Source of the DNA: CAVVGZ01 sp963747965
Lineage (GTDB): Bacteria; Chloroflexota; Anaerolineae; Anaerolineales; Anaerolineaceae
Direction of reading: 5' to 3'
DNA length: 64,000 nucleotides
Assembly: GCA_963747965.1 (NCBI GenBank)
Contig: CAVVGZ010000005.1
Span: forward strand, 62,001 to 126,000
The translations under genes were made by a program, and so were the position numbers. Shown in pieces: positions 26,912 through 36,675 of the stretch (the stretch's first letter is position 1; each line of letters begins with the position of its first letter). Under the pieces are notes generated by a model. The model was not told the origin of the DNA. It saw only the letters and a program-made list of their open reading frames with translations, and did no database searches.

Positions 26912-27413
26912 ATTGTTTTTTACTTCGTGGTCCGAAAGTATTCGCCAAATGCGTTTATTAATATTTTGACACCCTCAATAATCTGGAGGAATTCCGATGT
27001 TCGATTTTGTTATGAAAACGTCGGATTGATTTGCACCACTACCAAACTGAAGCGGGTCAACAAAAAATTCGGCAGTCGAAATAATTTGACGGGTGCTGTT
27101 GAAATGAAATTTCGTGTCCCAGGGAGGATTCATGTAATTTTTTTGGGCTTTACGGGAAAAAGCAGATTGGTGTACAAGATCAGTCTGGCGCTTCATCAAA
27201 TTGTTTAAGTGTGATTGGTACCTCTGATACAAGTATCCTGAAATTGCATTACAAAATCGACCTATTTAAAGGAATGACATAGTTGGTATTTCTAATGAAA
27301 TAATTAGATAATTTAGTGGATTGAATAACCCAGCGGAATGCCTGGTTCTGTATACATAATAAATTAGAACAGGGGTTAGAAGAGGTCTCAAAATAATATC
27401 ATCACAAGATCAA
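26912..27413. other. Intergenic region
   Basis: About 500 bases with no convincing gene. An open frame at 26927-27208 has no family resemblance and no good ribosome site. Confidence 0.4.
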
Positions 27414-27443
27414 ATAAAAAAAAGCATAGCTTTTTTTCCTTCC

Positions 27444-28475
27444 TTGAAAAAGATGGAGGGTAATCCTTACTGGGATATGCTGGCCTCAGAGTTTGAAAAA
27501 GATGGGTTTGAATTTATCAGGGATACTCCAAATGTATTCAACAAGGCCTGGCTGGAATCAAATAGGAAACAAATACAGGTTTTACATCTTCATTATTGCC
27601 AGTTGTTTTACGCTACACGGGACGGTAGGGCAAAATTCCCGCGGGTAATAAAATTTGCTTTAAATTTGATCTATGCACGGATTTTAGGATACCGATTGGT
27701 ATTTACCGTTCATCAAATGGTCCCAACATATTGGCTTGAACCCAAATGGGTGGATCGGATCGGGCATTTCATCGTAATCCGCCTGTCGGAACGGGTCATT
27801 GTCCACTGTCTGGAAGCCAAACGGCTGCTTACCCAGACATATGGGAGAAGAAAAGCAATCTATGTTGTAGACCACCCCAATTATGTAAATGCCTATCAAA
27901 ATAATGTTTCACAAGAACAGGCCCGGAGAATCCTCAACTTATCTGAAGAGGGATTATTTATATTTACTTTCTTGGGTAGTATTCGTCCCAACAAGGGGAT
28001 AGATAATTTAATAAGAGCCTTTCGAAATCTGAAGGATAAACGATACCGCCTGGTAATTGCTGGTGCTCTCAACAAACCAGCATCTTATGGTCAGTACTTG
28101 CAGGCATTGGGCGGAGCTGATAGAAGGATTTCTTTCCATTTTAAATATATACCAAATGATGAAATCCAGAATTATTTGAATGCTGCAGATGTTGTTGTAT
28201 TACCATTTAATAAGATATTGACATCGGGATCTGCAATTCTCGCCATGTCGTTTGGCAAGCCTGTGATAGCACCCCGTATAGGTTGTCTGCCCGAATTAAT
28301 TGGACCTGATGCGGGATGGTTATTTGAACAGGGCGATGTTGAATCCTTAATGACAGTAATGAAGAAAGCAGTATCAACCGATTTAAAACAGGCGGGTGAG
28401 AACGCATATAAAAAAGTCATGCCTTTTTCAATTGAATCAATTTGCAGACAAATGCAAAATGCCTATTGGGATTAA
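27444..28475 (+). CDS. GT4-type glycosyltransferase
   Basis: GT-B fold, about 343 residues from TTG 27444. The C-terminal half has the GT4 features FTFLGSIRPNKGIDNLIRAFRNL, VVVLPFNKILTSGSAILAMSFGKPVIAPRIGCLPELI. The frame extends upstream through KKSIAFFPSL, which looks like the true first beta strand. The codon before KKS is ATA (27414), where an ATG would be expected, and the ribosome site is poor. The N-terminus is thus uncertain: a mutated start codon or an error in the adjacent A-run. Likely transfers a sugar in surface glycan assembly. Confidence 0.85.
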   Translation: MKKMEGNPYWDMLASEFEKDGFEFIRDTPNVFNKAWLESNRKQIQVLHLHYCQLFYATRDGRAKFPRVIKFALNLIYARILGYRLVFTVHQMVPTYWLEPKWVDRIGHFIVIRLSERVIVHCLEAKRLLTQTYGRRKAIYVVDHPNYVNAYQNNVSQEQARRILNLSEEGLFIFTFLGSIRPNKGIDNLIRAFRNLKDKRYRLVIAGALNKPASYGQYLQALGGADRRISFHFKYIPNDEIQNYLNAADVVVLPFNKILTSGSAILAMSFGKPVIAPRIGCLPELIGPDAGWLFEQGDVESLMTVMKKAVSTDLKQAGENAYKKVMPFSIESICRQMQNAYWD

Positions 28476-28661
28476 TTGGGGATCGCAAGACGGGATAATG
28501 TCTTATTAGTAGTACCCCTTTTTGCCTTCAGAACCAAATACGAAAGCGATAATAGAAGGGTTCTTAAGGACTATAACCTTACATTACTTAATATCGTATC
28601 AGCATGATTTTTTGTTGGTAAAAATGCAATGTAATTATTGGGAAAATTGGAAAACGATTAA

Positions 28662-29108
28662 ATGCCGGCCTTAATCCAGAGCCTGGTAGTCTACCTTATA
28701 ATAGGCATGTCATTCTTCGGGTGGGGCATTCTATTAATTAATTACCTTTCAATTAAGGGGCAATCATACTCTTCTGGCAGTTTCCATATCTGGATTGGAT
28801 GGGCATTTACTTTATTACTCTTCCAGCTACTGCATTTATTCTTTCCTGTAAATGCATATATCGTTATCCCGATCTATGCCATTGGGATTATTTTTACTTT
28901 CAAATATGTAATGCGTGAATTTCACATTCCAGACCTGGAATCCTTAAAGACACTCAAATTTGTTGGCTTCTCCCTGATTATGCTTTTGCTCGTCGTATGG
29001 ATTGCTCTTAAATCGATGCTGTCCCCTACGCACTATGATGCCGGATTATATTACTTCAATGCGATTCGTTGGATCAACTCATATCCCAATTGTTCTCGGT
29101 CTAGGTAA
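28662..29108 (+). CDS. LIC_10190-like polytopic membrane protein, fragment 1
   Basis: First about 142 residues of a large membrane protein: four hydrophobic helices and then LSPTHYDAGLYYFNAIRWINSYP. The frame is lost at TATCCCAATTG (about 29086), and the correct continuation (IVLGLGNLHGRLAYNQSFF) is in the next fragment. Together the motif YPIVLGLGNLHGRLAYNQSFF recalls the LIC_10190 membrane protein family, found in surface polysaccharide clusters. Confidence 0.65.
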   Translation: MPALIQSLVVYLIIGMSFFGWGILLINYLSIKGQSYSSGSFHIWIGWAFTLLLFQLLHLFFPVNAYIVIPIYAIGIIFTFKYVMREFHIPDLESLKTLKFVGFSLIMLLLVVWIALKSMLSPTHYDAGLYYFNAIRWINSYPNCSRSR

Positions 29109-30090
29109 TTTGCACGGCCGTTTAGCTTATAACCAATCATTCTTTATATACGCAGCAGCCCTCAATTTTTACCCGTTCTTTAATCATGGACGCTCAATCG
29201 CCAATGGTTTTTTATTCCTCCTTACCTTCGCAACCTTGTTAGGCTATCTGCGACCAGTCTTCAAACAACCCGCAATCATCTTAGAGTCTCACCCCTTTAA
29301 ATTTCTGCCTTCATTTTTCGCGCTCCCTTATTTGGGATATCTGGCATTAACTTCAAATGGTTTTGCATCTCCGACGCCTGATCTGGCAGGGATCCTCCTT
29401 CAGGTTATATTGTTTGTGACACTTGCTCATGGTATTTCCTTATGGTTGGATGAACAACACAACCTGGATCATTATGCCTTGTTACTCTCGATTTTGGCAG
29501 CGACTTCTGTAACAATAAAATTGAGCAACCTGGTATTTGGGATCGTCATGCTGATGTTTGTTTTTGTTTACATTTGGCAATCATCACAACATTACACTGC
29601 AAGGGTGTTACGAATATTGGGACCCGGCATGGTAATTCTCCTGGTTTCTTGTTTGAGAGGATTCTTACTCTCCGGGGCTCCATTCTATCCTTCAACTTTC
29701 GGATATATACCAGTAGATTGGGCAGTTCCAAGAAATTGGATTGTCAGCGAGGCCAACTGGATTTACAGTTGGGCCAGACAGCCTGGCAGCGACTGGAGCG
29801 TCGTATTAGGTAATTGGGATTGGTTTATCCCTTGGATATCAAGGACTTTCAAGGATTTTCCAGGAATTGTTTACCCCCTATTTCTTTCCGTATTATTTTT
29901 TTGTCTCACTATAATAATGGTTGTTTCGAAGAGGGCAAAACGCCCTGCGTTCTTGGAATGGGCAATTCTATTTCCTGTAACATTTGCCCTTTTTTATTGG
30001 TTTTTCACAGCCCCTGAGTCCAAGATTTGTCAATGCGCTGTTTTTCCTGCTGGCAGAATGCATGCTGCTGCTTTTTCTTTCATCCATTAA
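29002..30090 (+). CDS. LIC_10190-like polytopic membrane protein, fragment 2
   Basis: Central part with about eight membrane helices, valid from about 29086 (IVLGLGNLHG) to about 30020 (FFTAPE). After that the frame slips again. The motifs NLHGRLAYNQSFF and SNGFASPTPDLAGI are typical of this family. It may be a GT-C-like or polymerase-like membrane enzyme; function unknown. Confidence 0.7.
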   Translation: MLLNRCCPLRTMMPDYITSMRFVGSTHIPIVLGLGNLHGRLAYNQSFFIYAAALNFYPFFNHGRSIANGFLFLLTFATLLGYLRPVFKQPAIILESHPFKFLPSFFALPYLGYLALTSNGFASPTPDLAGILLQVILFVTLAHGISLWLDEQHNLDHYALLLSILAATSVTIKLSNLVFGIVMLMFVFVYIWQSSQHYTARVLRILGPGMVILLVSCLRGFLLSGAPFYPSTFGYIPVDWAVPRNWIVSEANWIYSWARQPGSDWSVVLGNWDWFIPWISRTFKDFPGIVYPLFLSVLFFCLTIIMVVSKRAKRPAFLEWAILFPVTFALFYWFFTAPESKICQCAVFPAGRMHAAAFSFIH

Positions 30091-30385
30091 CCAAAATGGA
30101 AATAAGAGAAATTTCGCTGTTCTGTTGTGTATTGTTTTTTTAATAGGGAATCTACATTATATTATTTTCGCTATCCAGAATATCGGGATTAACAAAGGTA
30201 TCTCATATACTGATTATCAGCCAATTCAAAAAGTCCCTTTGGATGAGAAGGTTACTAATTCCGGATTGATTGTATACACGCCAATCACAGGCGACCAATG
30301 CTGGGATGCCCCTCTTCCGTGCACACCATATTTCAACCCAAAGTTAATGTCTTCGCGAACCGGGAAACCTGGGGTCAGGCTTTAA
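29984..30385 (+). CDS. LIC_10190-like polytopic membrane protein, fragment 3
   Basis: Valid from about 30024 (RFVNALFFLLAECMLLLF) to the stop. The soluble C-terminus holds GDQCWDAPLPCTPYFNPKL, a Cys/Trp/Pro-rich motif that I associate with the same family. The whole gene is 28662-30385 (about 570 residues) with two one-base shifts. Confidence 0.65.
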   Translation: MPFFIGFSQPLSPRFVNALFFLLAECMLLLFLSSINQNGNKRNFAVLLCIVFLIGNLHYIIFAIQNIGINKGISYTDYQPIQKVPLDEKVTNSGLIVYTPITGDQCWDAPLPCTPYFNPKLMSSRTGKPGVRL

Positions 30386-30569
30386 ATTAAATCATTAACC
30401 AGAAAATAAACAGGTAAGGAATTATCAGATCCAAATTCTTCATAAACATGATGATGGATATTACGTGAATTATGGTCTAAGCGGATGCTGGATACCAAAT
30501 ATTACTGTTCAGAGGAAAATTATTAGACCACAATTTTGCGTTGACTTCCCCTATTTAGGTTTTGGGTAG

Positions 30570-31280
30570 TTATTCATTTGATGAAATAAGGTAAGGGAAT
30601 AAATTTCCTTTTTCCCATTGGGGATTGGCATTTGGGGTTAAAGGCTTTAATTGTAAGGATTTACCATTTAGGATGATGGAACCAAACCTGCGCACCAGTT
30701 TGCCATTTTCCATTTCCAGCAGAATTAATTTCGAGTCTTGCAGTATTTCCCAATGAGGTTTCCAGAGGGGAACGAGAATCTCCCATTGAAAATGATCTCC
30801 TTGACGGATTGCGGTATCTATCCAATTGGAGTCGACAACCATTAAACGGGGTGGTGTCTGCCATTCGGTTGGGAATTTGTAGATTTGAGCTAAAATGATC
30901 GGATCCGCCCAGGAGTTAGTTTCGATGTAGCGGGTGGCAGGTAGATCATGGTCCAATACAAAGATAACTGTCCCATCGGTCAGGTCGGGTATTAATTCGA
31001 TAACTCCGGTCCAGAATCTCTGCTGATTCTGCCAGGCTTGCTTAAAATCCAGCTGAATTGAAAAACGGTACGCAACCAGCAGGGAGAGATAAATTGCGAT
31101 AAGAGAGATTGCAGCAAAACTAAAGCGGCGGGATCGGGCATAGGATAGAATAAGGGAGCAGATGATGGCAAAGAAAAGCGAACCACCAAATGCCCCCGCC
31201 ATATGGACCGAGGTCATACGGCCATAAAGCGCGGTAGGGGGAAAGTGCGTGAAGGAAAGGCTGTAGGCCAGGCTTAGCAT
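30570..31280 (-). CDS. GT-C-like membrane protein, C-terminal fragment
   Basis: Two to three membrane helices followed by an extracytoplasmic domain (VIELIPDLTDGTVIFVLDHDLP, EWQTPPRLMVVDSN). The frame stays open upstream (ILFLSDDPQTIKLLITSLV) to a stop at about 31340, just beyond the end of the next fragment, so both are one gene. The ATG used here is internal. Confidence 0.6.
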   Translation of the reverse strand: MLSLAYSLSFTHFPPTALYGRMTSVHMAGAFGGSLFFAIICSLILSYARSRRFSFAAISLIAIYLSLLVAYRFSIQLDFKQAWQNQQRFWTGVIELIPDLTDGTVIFVLDHDLPATRYIETNSWADPIILAQIYKFPTEWQTPPRLMVVDSNWIDTAIRQGDHFQWEILVPLWKPHWEILQDSKLILLEMENGKLVRRFGSIILNGKSLQLKPLTPNANPQWEKGNLFPYLISSNE

Positions 31281-31360
31281 TACAAGTGAGGTGATTAGCA
31301 GCTTAATCGTCTGTGGATCATCTGAAAGGAAAAGAATTTACATGGTTGTGTTCGAGAGGC

Positions 31361-32320
31361 TTACATCTGATTTATCGAATCGAGGGGTTCCTTCCTGGAA
31401 TGGGAGGAGAAATTCGAGCGGAATATCAGCCATGAAAATAGAGGCAAGCACCCAAGGAAAATATAGGTTAATTCACGATTCCAACCGAGTAATGTTCGCC
31501 CTGGCCCATAAACGAACAACCAAAAACTCACAGCCGGGCCGATTGCCAGTGCCTGGAGAGTCTGTATAAAAATCACACCAATATTTGAAATACCTGCCAT
31601 AGACGTAACCACACGCTCCTCAGCCAGAGCGGTGCGAATCACAAAAATGACCAGAAGAATTCCCAGCCAGATGACAAAGTGGCGGGTCATTTCCCGGATT
31701 AAATTCTTACCCCATTTTTGGCCAAGCAATGGGACTGCCAGAAACACCATGTAGGCCGATTCATAGGTCAGTAAGCATCCCAGGCTGACAAGGTAGGAGA
31801 GGGGTTTATGCCCGGATAGATATAAATGGCTGGCGATCAGCACAAACATTAGCGAAGTGTGCAGGTGAAAGGCATGCACCAGGAAGGTATGAGTGGTATC
31901 GGCGGGATACAGACCGATGAATACTGCACCGATTAACGCAACAGTCTTTGTACTTATCCTTCTTAATAAAAAGTAAAAAAGGAATACATTGGTGATCTGG
32001 ACTAGAAATCCGAAAATGTAAACTGAACCGAGGCCGCCCAATTTTCCACCCAGGAAAGCAAGGAAGCCAGTCAGGAAATATTGTAATGGCCTTCCCTGAG
32101 GCCAGGTCAGTAGCCATTTTAAATAGTTCTCAAGATCCGGTAAATGCCATCCGAGGGGTGGGCCGATTTGGGCATAATCATCTTCATACAGCCCTAAATC
32201 CCGAAAATGGAAATAATGTGCAATCCAGATTATTGCCCCCAATGCAAGGAGGGTTAGGACTGTATCCTTATTCCATGAATTCAGTTTAAAAAAGGCTGCC
32301 CTGTTTGAGCTATTATCCAA
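31361..32320 (-). CDS. GT-C-like membrane protein, N-terminal fragment
   Basis: 319 residues with about eight membrane helices. FRDLGLYEDDYAQIGPPL after the first helix places two acidic residues in the first external loop, as in PMT/ArnT-type GT-C glycosyltransferases. QGRPLQYFLTGFLAFLGG and YPADTTHTFLVHAFHLH follow. It most likely uses a lipid-linked sugar donor, an inference from fold only. Broken near 31361 before the C-terminal fragment 30570-31280. Confidence 0.7.
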   Translation of the reverse strand: MDNSSNRAAFFKLNSWNKDTVLTLLALGAIIWIAHYFHFRDLGLYEDDYAQIGPPLGWHLPDLENYLKWLLTWPQGRPLQYFLTGFLAFLGGKLGGLGSVYIFGFLVQITNVFLFYFLLRRISTKTVALIGAVFIGLYPADTTHTFLVHAFHLHTSLMFVLIASHLYLSGHKPLSYLVSLGCLLTYESAYMVFLAVPLLGQKWGKNLIREMTRHFVIWLGILLVIFVIRTALAEERVVTSMAGISNIGVIFIQTLQALAIGPAVSFWLFVYGPGRTLLGWNRELTYIFLGCLPLFSWLIFRSNFSSHSRKEPLDSINQM

Positions 32321-33211
32321 AGATATTGATCCCTTTGGTCATCATGTATTTACACATTTTGGTTCATTAATCCCCAATATGCTTGAAAGATACCCCATAA
32401 TTGTACCGATGATCCATGGAATAAGGAATGTAATATAAATTTCTCTAGTGTTTTGATATCTATCGCAAAATCAGGGGAAAAAGTTCCATAACATGGGAAA
32501 GGGGGATGAAAATTATACAGAATATCACGATCGTCCGTCTCGTAAAGTGGATTGAGATCGGGTTAAAGGCGGGGAATAACGGAATCTGATCCAGTCATAG
32601 CCAACCTGGTGTCTCCGGATCCGCTATCGCCGGATGGTCTCGAGCGAGACTTTTCCAAAGGACCATTTCTTGTTACGAAACCTAAGGTACTGGGAGCCAT
32701 ACTCAACTTGACAGACTTATGGAGTTTTATTTGAATGTCGAATCTCACTCCTAGCCGGATATTTAGGAATTTGCAATCAATTTTTAATCCATTTCGGAAT
32801 CCGATATATTTATACCAGGGCAATAAAAATAATTTTCTATAAGCCGGGGGGAAATTAATTCAAATTATCAACCCACAAAGAAATTCAAAACATGCATTGA
32901 GGGAGTAATATTATAATTTGACTGAATAGCTAAGATCCTGCTCACCCAAATCCGATATACAATTTATAATAAAGTAGCTGCCGGGAAGGAGATTTCATCC
33001 GTTCACATTATTTTCTCTCGTGAAAAAATTGCCTTACAAGCACTGGCTGCGAGAGGTGGCTATAATTTGAATGATGGAACCATGAGATATGGTTCATGTA
33101 ATTAGTCGGTTTTGCTGGAGTAAATGCATGCTTCTCTCATTCGCAAGCTAATACGGGACAAAAGGAATATCAAGGAACAATTATTGTTGGAAAACCCTCC
33201 GCGTCACAATT
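32321..33211. other. Long intergenic region
   Basis: About 890 AT-rich bases between divergent genes. There is a short inverted repeat GTCTCG/CGAGAC at 32637-32650. A minus frame at 32563-32823 resembles nothing known. At 33124 a short frame (MHASLIRKLIRDKRN...) probably belongs to the next GT2 gene, see there. Confidence 0.45.
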
Positions 33212-34018
33212 GTGACACCGTCTTATAACCAAAAAAAATTCCTCGAGAATACGATCCTTTCTGTTCTCGAACAGGGATATCCCAACCTGGAATACTTTAT
33301 CATGGATGGCGGTTCCACGGATGGCAGTGTGGAAATAATAAAGAAATATTCCAAATACCTGACCTACTGGCAGAGCCAGCCGGATGGTGGACAGGTTGAA
33401 GCAATCAATTGCGGATTTCAAATAGCCAATGGCGAAATATTAACCTTCCTGAACTCAGATGATTTCCTGCTTCAGGGCGCAGTTTCTCACATGGTTGAGC
33501 TGTACCAGCAGTATCCACAGGCTGCCGGATGGGTAGGAGGTGGACACAGTATTACCCAGGATGGCTACATTATTCAAACCCGTCTTCCTCAAAAAATTGA
33601 ACGGGATGACCTTGCAAATTGGGAGGATAACTGGTTTATCCAACCCGGATGTTTCTTTTCAGCGAATGTTACCCGAAATGTTGGACTATTCAATCCAATT
33701 TATGAAAATGCTTTCGATTTTGATTTCTGGATGCGAATTACATGTGCGGGCAAATTAATTCCAACCAAAAAAATAATTGCGGCTGCAACCGTTCATCCGG
33801 ATTCAAAAACTCAGAAGTACATGGCCAGGATGTTCGAAGAGGTTCAAGCCATTCAGCGCAAATACGGGTATGAAAGCCTTGCACAAATGACCCAGGGATT
33901 CATCGACCGGGCACGCACCCAGAAATCATTCAGCACTCTGGCTAAACTCATGTATCTAACACACTCTCAAAAAAAGATTGCCCCTGACCGATTTGTGCAA
34001 CTCCCCAGGAAACTTTAA
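33212..34018 (+). CDS. GT2 glycosyltransferase
   Basis: 268 residues from GTG 33212. Motifs: VTPSYNQKKFLENTILSVLEQGYPNLEYFIMDGGSTDGS, WQSQPDGGQVEAINCGF, ILTFLNSDDFLLQGAV, and FDFDFWMRITCAGK. The true first strand is RVTIV just upstream in the same frame, without an in-frame ATG. An ATG frame at 33124 encodes a plausible basic N-terminus and would join with a one-base shift near 33195. It belongs to the cluster of glycan genes running to 38.6 kb. Confidence 0.87.
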   Translation: MTPSYNQKKFLENTILSVLEQGYPNLEYFIMDGGSTDGSVEIIKKYSKYLTYWQSQPDGGQVEAINCGFQIANGEILTFLNSDDFLLQGAVSHMVELYQQYPQAAGWVGGGHSITQDGYIIQTRLPQKIERDDLANWEDNWFIQPGCFFSANVTRNVGLFNPIYENAFDFDFWMRITCAGKLIPTKKIIAAATVHPDSKTQKYMARMFEEVQAIQRKYGYESLAQMTQGFIDRARTQKSFSTLAKLMYLTHSQKKIAPDRFVQLPRKL

Positions 34019-34058
34019 TGATGAACAATCCAATTGATATTGGATGGTCCTTTGATAT

Positions 34059-35192
34059 ATGAATATTCTTTATTGGACTCCGCTATTTTGGCCTGATGTA
34101 GGCGGCACACAAACACTGGCGATGAACTCCATCCCGGTTTTGGCTGAACGCGGCTACCAGGTATTGGTTGTAACCTCCCATGGATTTATGGAACAACCGG
34201 ATTTTACAGAATATAAAGGCATACCGGTTCACCGGTTTCCTTTCTTAAATGCCCTGACGAAAAATGATATTCCTTTGGTAATGAAAATCAACCGGCAGGT
34301 TATTGAGTTGATCGGCATTTTTAAACCCGATTTAATTCACGTCGATTTTTCGGGTTATACTGCATACTTCCTCCACACAACTACCAGGTCTCAATTGGCT
34401 CCCATATTAATCTCATTGCATGGTGATTTAACCGGGTTAAATACCGGCCAGAACACAATCACCAGCCACCTTTTCAAGAGAGCCGATTGGGTGACAGCGG
34501 TCTCCAATGCGATATTGACGAGAGTCCGCCAGCTGATACCCGAAATCACCGAACGATCTTCGTTGGTTTATGCCTGTCCGGGATCCTCTAATCTTGCACC
34601 CGCCCCACTCATTTTTGAAAAACCATGCATTGCCGGGATTGGAAGGCTGGTACATGAGAAAGGATTTGATTTATTGTTAGATGCCATACCAGCCATTTTG
34701 GAACGCTTCCCAACACTCATTGTACAAATGATTGGTGATGGCAATGAACGTATTGCATTAGAGCAGCGTGCAATCAATCTGGGAATAAAAGAAAGGGTTG
34801 AGTTTATTGGGAGCATCCCTACCGAGGATATTCCGACCTATATCAATAAGGCTACGCTGGTTGTGATTCCCTCGCGATGGGTTGAGGCGTTTGGAATCGT
34901 GGCCGTTGAAGCAGCCTTGATGGCCAGACCTGTCATAGCAACGAATACCGGTGGTCTTGCTGAAATTATTATAGATGGTGTGACGGGATTTCTTGTGGAA
35001 TTGGAAAACCCACAAGCCCTGGCAGATGCTATTATTAAATTGCTCTCTCAACCGGAAAAAGCGCAACAAATGGGAACGGCTGCCCGGTTACGTGCCCAGC
35101 AGAAATTCAACCTCATGAATTATGTCAATGCCTACGACAATTTGTACCAAAAACTCATTGAAAAAAACTCACCTCACATTGGATTACAATAA
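34059..35192 (+). CDS. GT4 glycosyltransferase
   Basis: 377 residues, complete. N-terminal donor half MNILYWTPLFWPDVGGTQTLAMN with the glycine-rich loop. The C-terminal half has GIGRLVHEKGFDLLLDAIPAIL and the E(x7)E motif region SRWVEAFGIVAVEAALMARPVIATNTGGLAEII. It retains its sugar configuration according to the family. Its stop overlaps the next ATG by one base (TAATG), so translation is coupled. Confidence 0.93.
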   Translation: MNILYWTPLFWPDVGGTQTLAMNSIPVLAERGYQVLVVTSHGFMEQPDFTEYKGIPVHRFPFLNALTKNDIPLVMKINRQVIELIGIFKPDLIHVDFSGYTAYFLHTTTRSQLAPILISLHGDLTGLNTGQNTITSHLFKRADWVTAVSNAILTRVRQLIPEITERSSLVYACPGSSNLAPAPLIFEKPCIAGIGRLVHEKGFDLLLDAIPAILERFPTLIVQMIGDGNERIALEQRAINLGIKERVEFIGSIPTEDIPTYINKATLVVIPSRWVEAFGIVAVEAALMARPVIATNTGGLAEIIIDGVTGFLVELENPQALADAIIKLLSQPEKAQQMGTAARLRAQQKFNLMNYVNAYDNLYQKLIEKNSPHIGLQ

Positions 35193-35902
35193 TGAACGTT
35201 AATTTCAGGGATTTCCCCCCTCCAGTAAGTGTGATCATGCCGGTCTATAACGGGGAACGATATCTTGCTGAGGCAATTGATAGTGTTCTTTCCCAATCCT
35301 ATCAATCGTATGAATTGATTGTTATAGATGATGGTTCAACCGATAGGAGCCGGGAGATTGCCCAATCCTATCCGCTTATCAAATATGTTTTCCAGGCTAA
35401 CCGCGGAGTCGCCGCCGCACGCAACCGGGGAATTGAGATTTCCCGGGGGGAATTTCTTGCCTTCCTGGATGCCGACGATCTCTGGCTGCCTGGAAAACTT
35501 GCCCGGCAAATGGATGCTTTCGAACACGATCCAGCTCTGGAAATTGTCACTGGACATGTCGAGCAATTTGTAAGCCCTGAATTGGATCTGGATGCTGCAA
35601 AAAAATATTCCTTTCCTGATAAGCCATTACCAGGATATTCCCCAATCGCTATTATGGTCAAACGATGTGCTTTCGAGAAAACCGGCTTGTTTCACGAGAA
35701 TTACCAGCATGGCGAGGCAATAAGCTGGTTTTCTTATGCTTTATATAAGGATATCAATATATTGGTTTTGCAAGATGTTGTTGCCAGACGCCGGATCCAT
35801 GGGGATAATATAAGCCTAATCAAAATACACGAAAAAAACAGTGTGTTAATACAGATCCTGAAGCATTCAATTGACCGGAAGCGGGCTAAAGGGTCGGACT
35901 AG
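35192..35902 (+). CDS. GT2 glycosyltransferase
   Basis: 236 residues. PVSVIMPVYNGERYLAEAIDSVLSQ, ELIVIDDGSTDRSREIAQ, GVAAARNRGIEISRGEFLAFLDADDLWLPGKL are all intact. The C-terminal part is short, with a basic end shared with the neighbouring GT2 (ILKHSIDRKRAK versus ILRNSLHRKR). It is a close paralogue of the genes at 23196 and 35962. Confidence 0.92.
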   Translation: MNVNFRDFPPPVSVIMPVYNGERYLAEAIDSVLSQSYQSYELIVIDDGSTDRSREIAQSYPLIKYVFQANRGVAAARNRGIEISRGEFLAFLDADDLWLPGKLARQMDAFEHDPALEIVTGHVEQFVSPELDLDAAKKYSFPDKPLPGYSPIAIMVKRCAFEKTGLFHENYQHGEAISWFSYALYKDINILVLQDVVARRRIHGDNISLIKIHEKNSVLIQILKHSIDRKRAKGSD

Positions 35903-35961
35903 TGAAGTCCTTAGAGTATATTTTTCAAGAAAAGCCATTATGAGGAATTATTTGGTCTAAA

Positions 35962-36675
35962 TTGGATCCTTTTCAAACCCGGGAATGCGGAGATTTTGAG
36001 ATAGATAATCCCCTTGTAAGTGTCATTATGGTTGTTAAAAATGGCGAACGTTTCTTCCCTTTAGCGGTCGAAAGCGTGATGGAGCAGGAGTACGAACCTA
36101 TTGAGATAATTGTGGTCGATGGGCAATCGACTGACCGGACGGCCGAGATTGCGAAATCAATCAAAGAGGTTCATTACCATTACCAGCAAGACCTTGGCCT
36201 TGCGAATGCCCGTAACTACGCTATCCAGGCTGCCCGCGGGAAAATTATTGCATTTCTGGATTCGGATGATCTATGGGCTCCTGACAAATTGAATATCCAA
36301 CTCCGTTACCTTGCTGCCAACCCCCTTGTCCAGGGAACAATTTCATGGCTGCGGTTTATCGTAGGACAGGAGTATTCCCCCCGTAACATTCCAAAGAAGG
36401 ACCACTACCAGCATGACCAGATAGGATATACTCCGAGTGCTTTGGTTGCCCGCAGAGAATTATTTCAGATCGTTGGGCAATTTAACCCTGAATATTCCCT
36501 GAATTGTGATGCTGATTGGTTCGTGAGGCTGCTCGATTTAAAAATACCTTTCGCTGTCATCCCTAAAATCTTGTTATATAAACGAATACACGACACCAAT
36601 CTGTCCCTGGATATTACGAAAAGCAGAAATGAAATGATGCATATCCTTAGAAACTCTCTACACCGAAAACGTTGA
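35962..36675 (+). CDS. GT2 glycosyltransferase
   Basis: 237 residues from TTG 35962. PLVSVIMVVKNGERFFPLAVESVMEQ, EIIVVDGQSTDRTAEIA, LANARNYAIQAARGKIIAFLDSDDLW. The usual DDGSTD reads VDGQSTD here, so one acidic residue is changed. C-terminus HILRNSLHRKR is shared with the preceding gene. Its stop codon overlaps the ATG of a 30-codon frame. Confidence 0.88.
   Translation: MDPFQTRECGDFEIDNPLVSVIMVVKNGERFFPLAVESVMEQEYEPIEIIVVDGQSTDRTAEIAKSIKEVHYHYQQDLGLANARNYAIQAARGKIIAFLDSDDLWAPDKLNIQLRYLAANPLVQGTISWLRFIVGQEYSPRNIPKKDHYQHDQIGYTPSALVARRELFQIVGQFNPEYSLNCDADWFVRLLDLKIPFAVIPKILLYKRIHDTNLSLDITKSRNEMMHILRNSLHRKR

Noticed and set aside
26927..27208. Plus-strand ORF after the nucleotidyltransferase gene
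   Set aside because: Unconvincing composition and no recognisable fold or start signal.
32563..32823. Minus-strand ORF in the 890-base gap
   Set aside because: No ribosome site, no domain, low-complexity Ser/Gly/Arg stretch; looks like chance.
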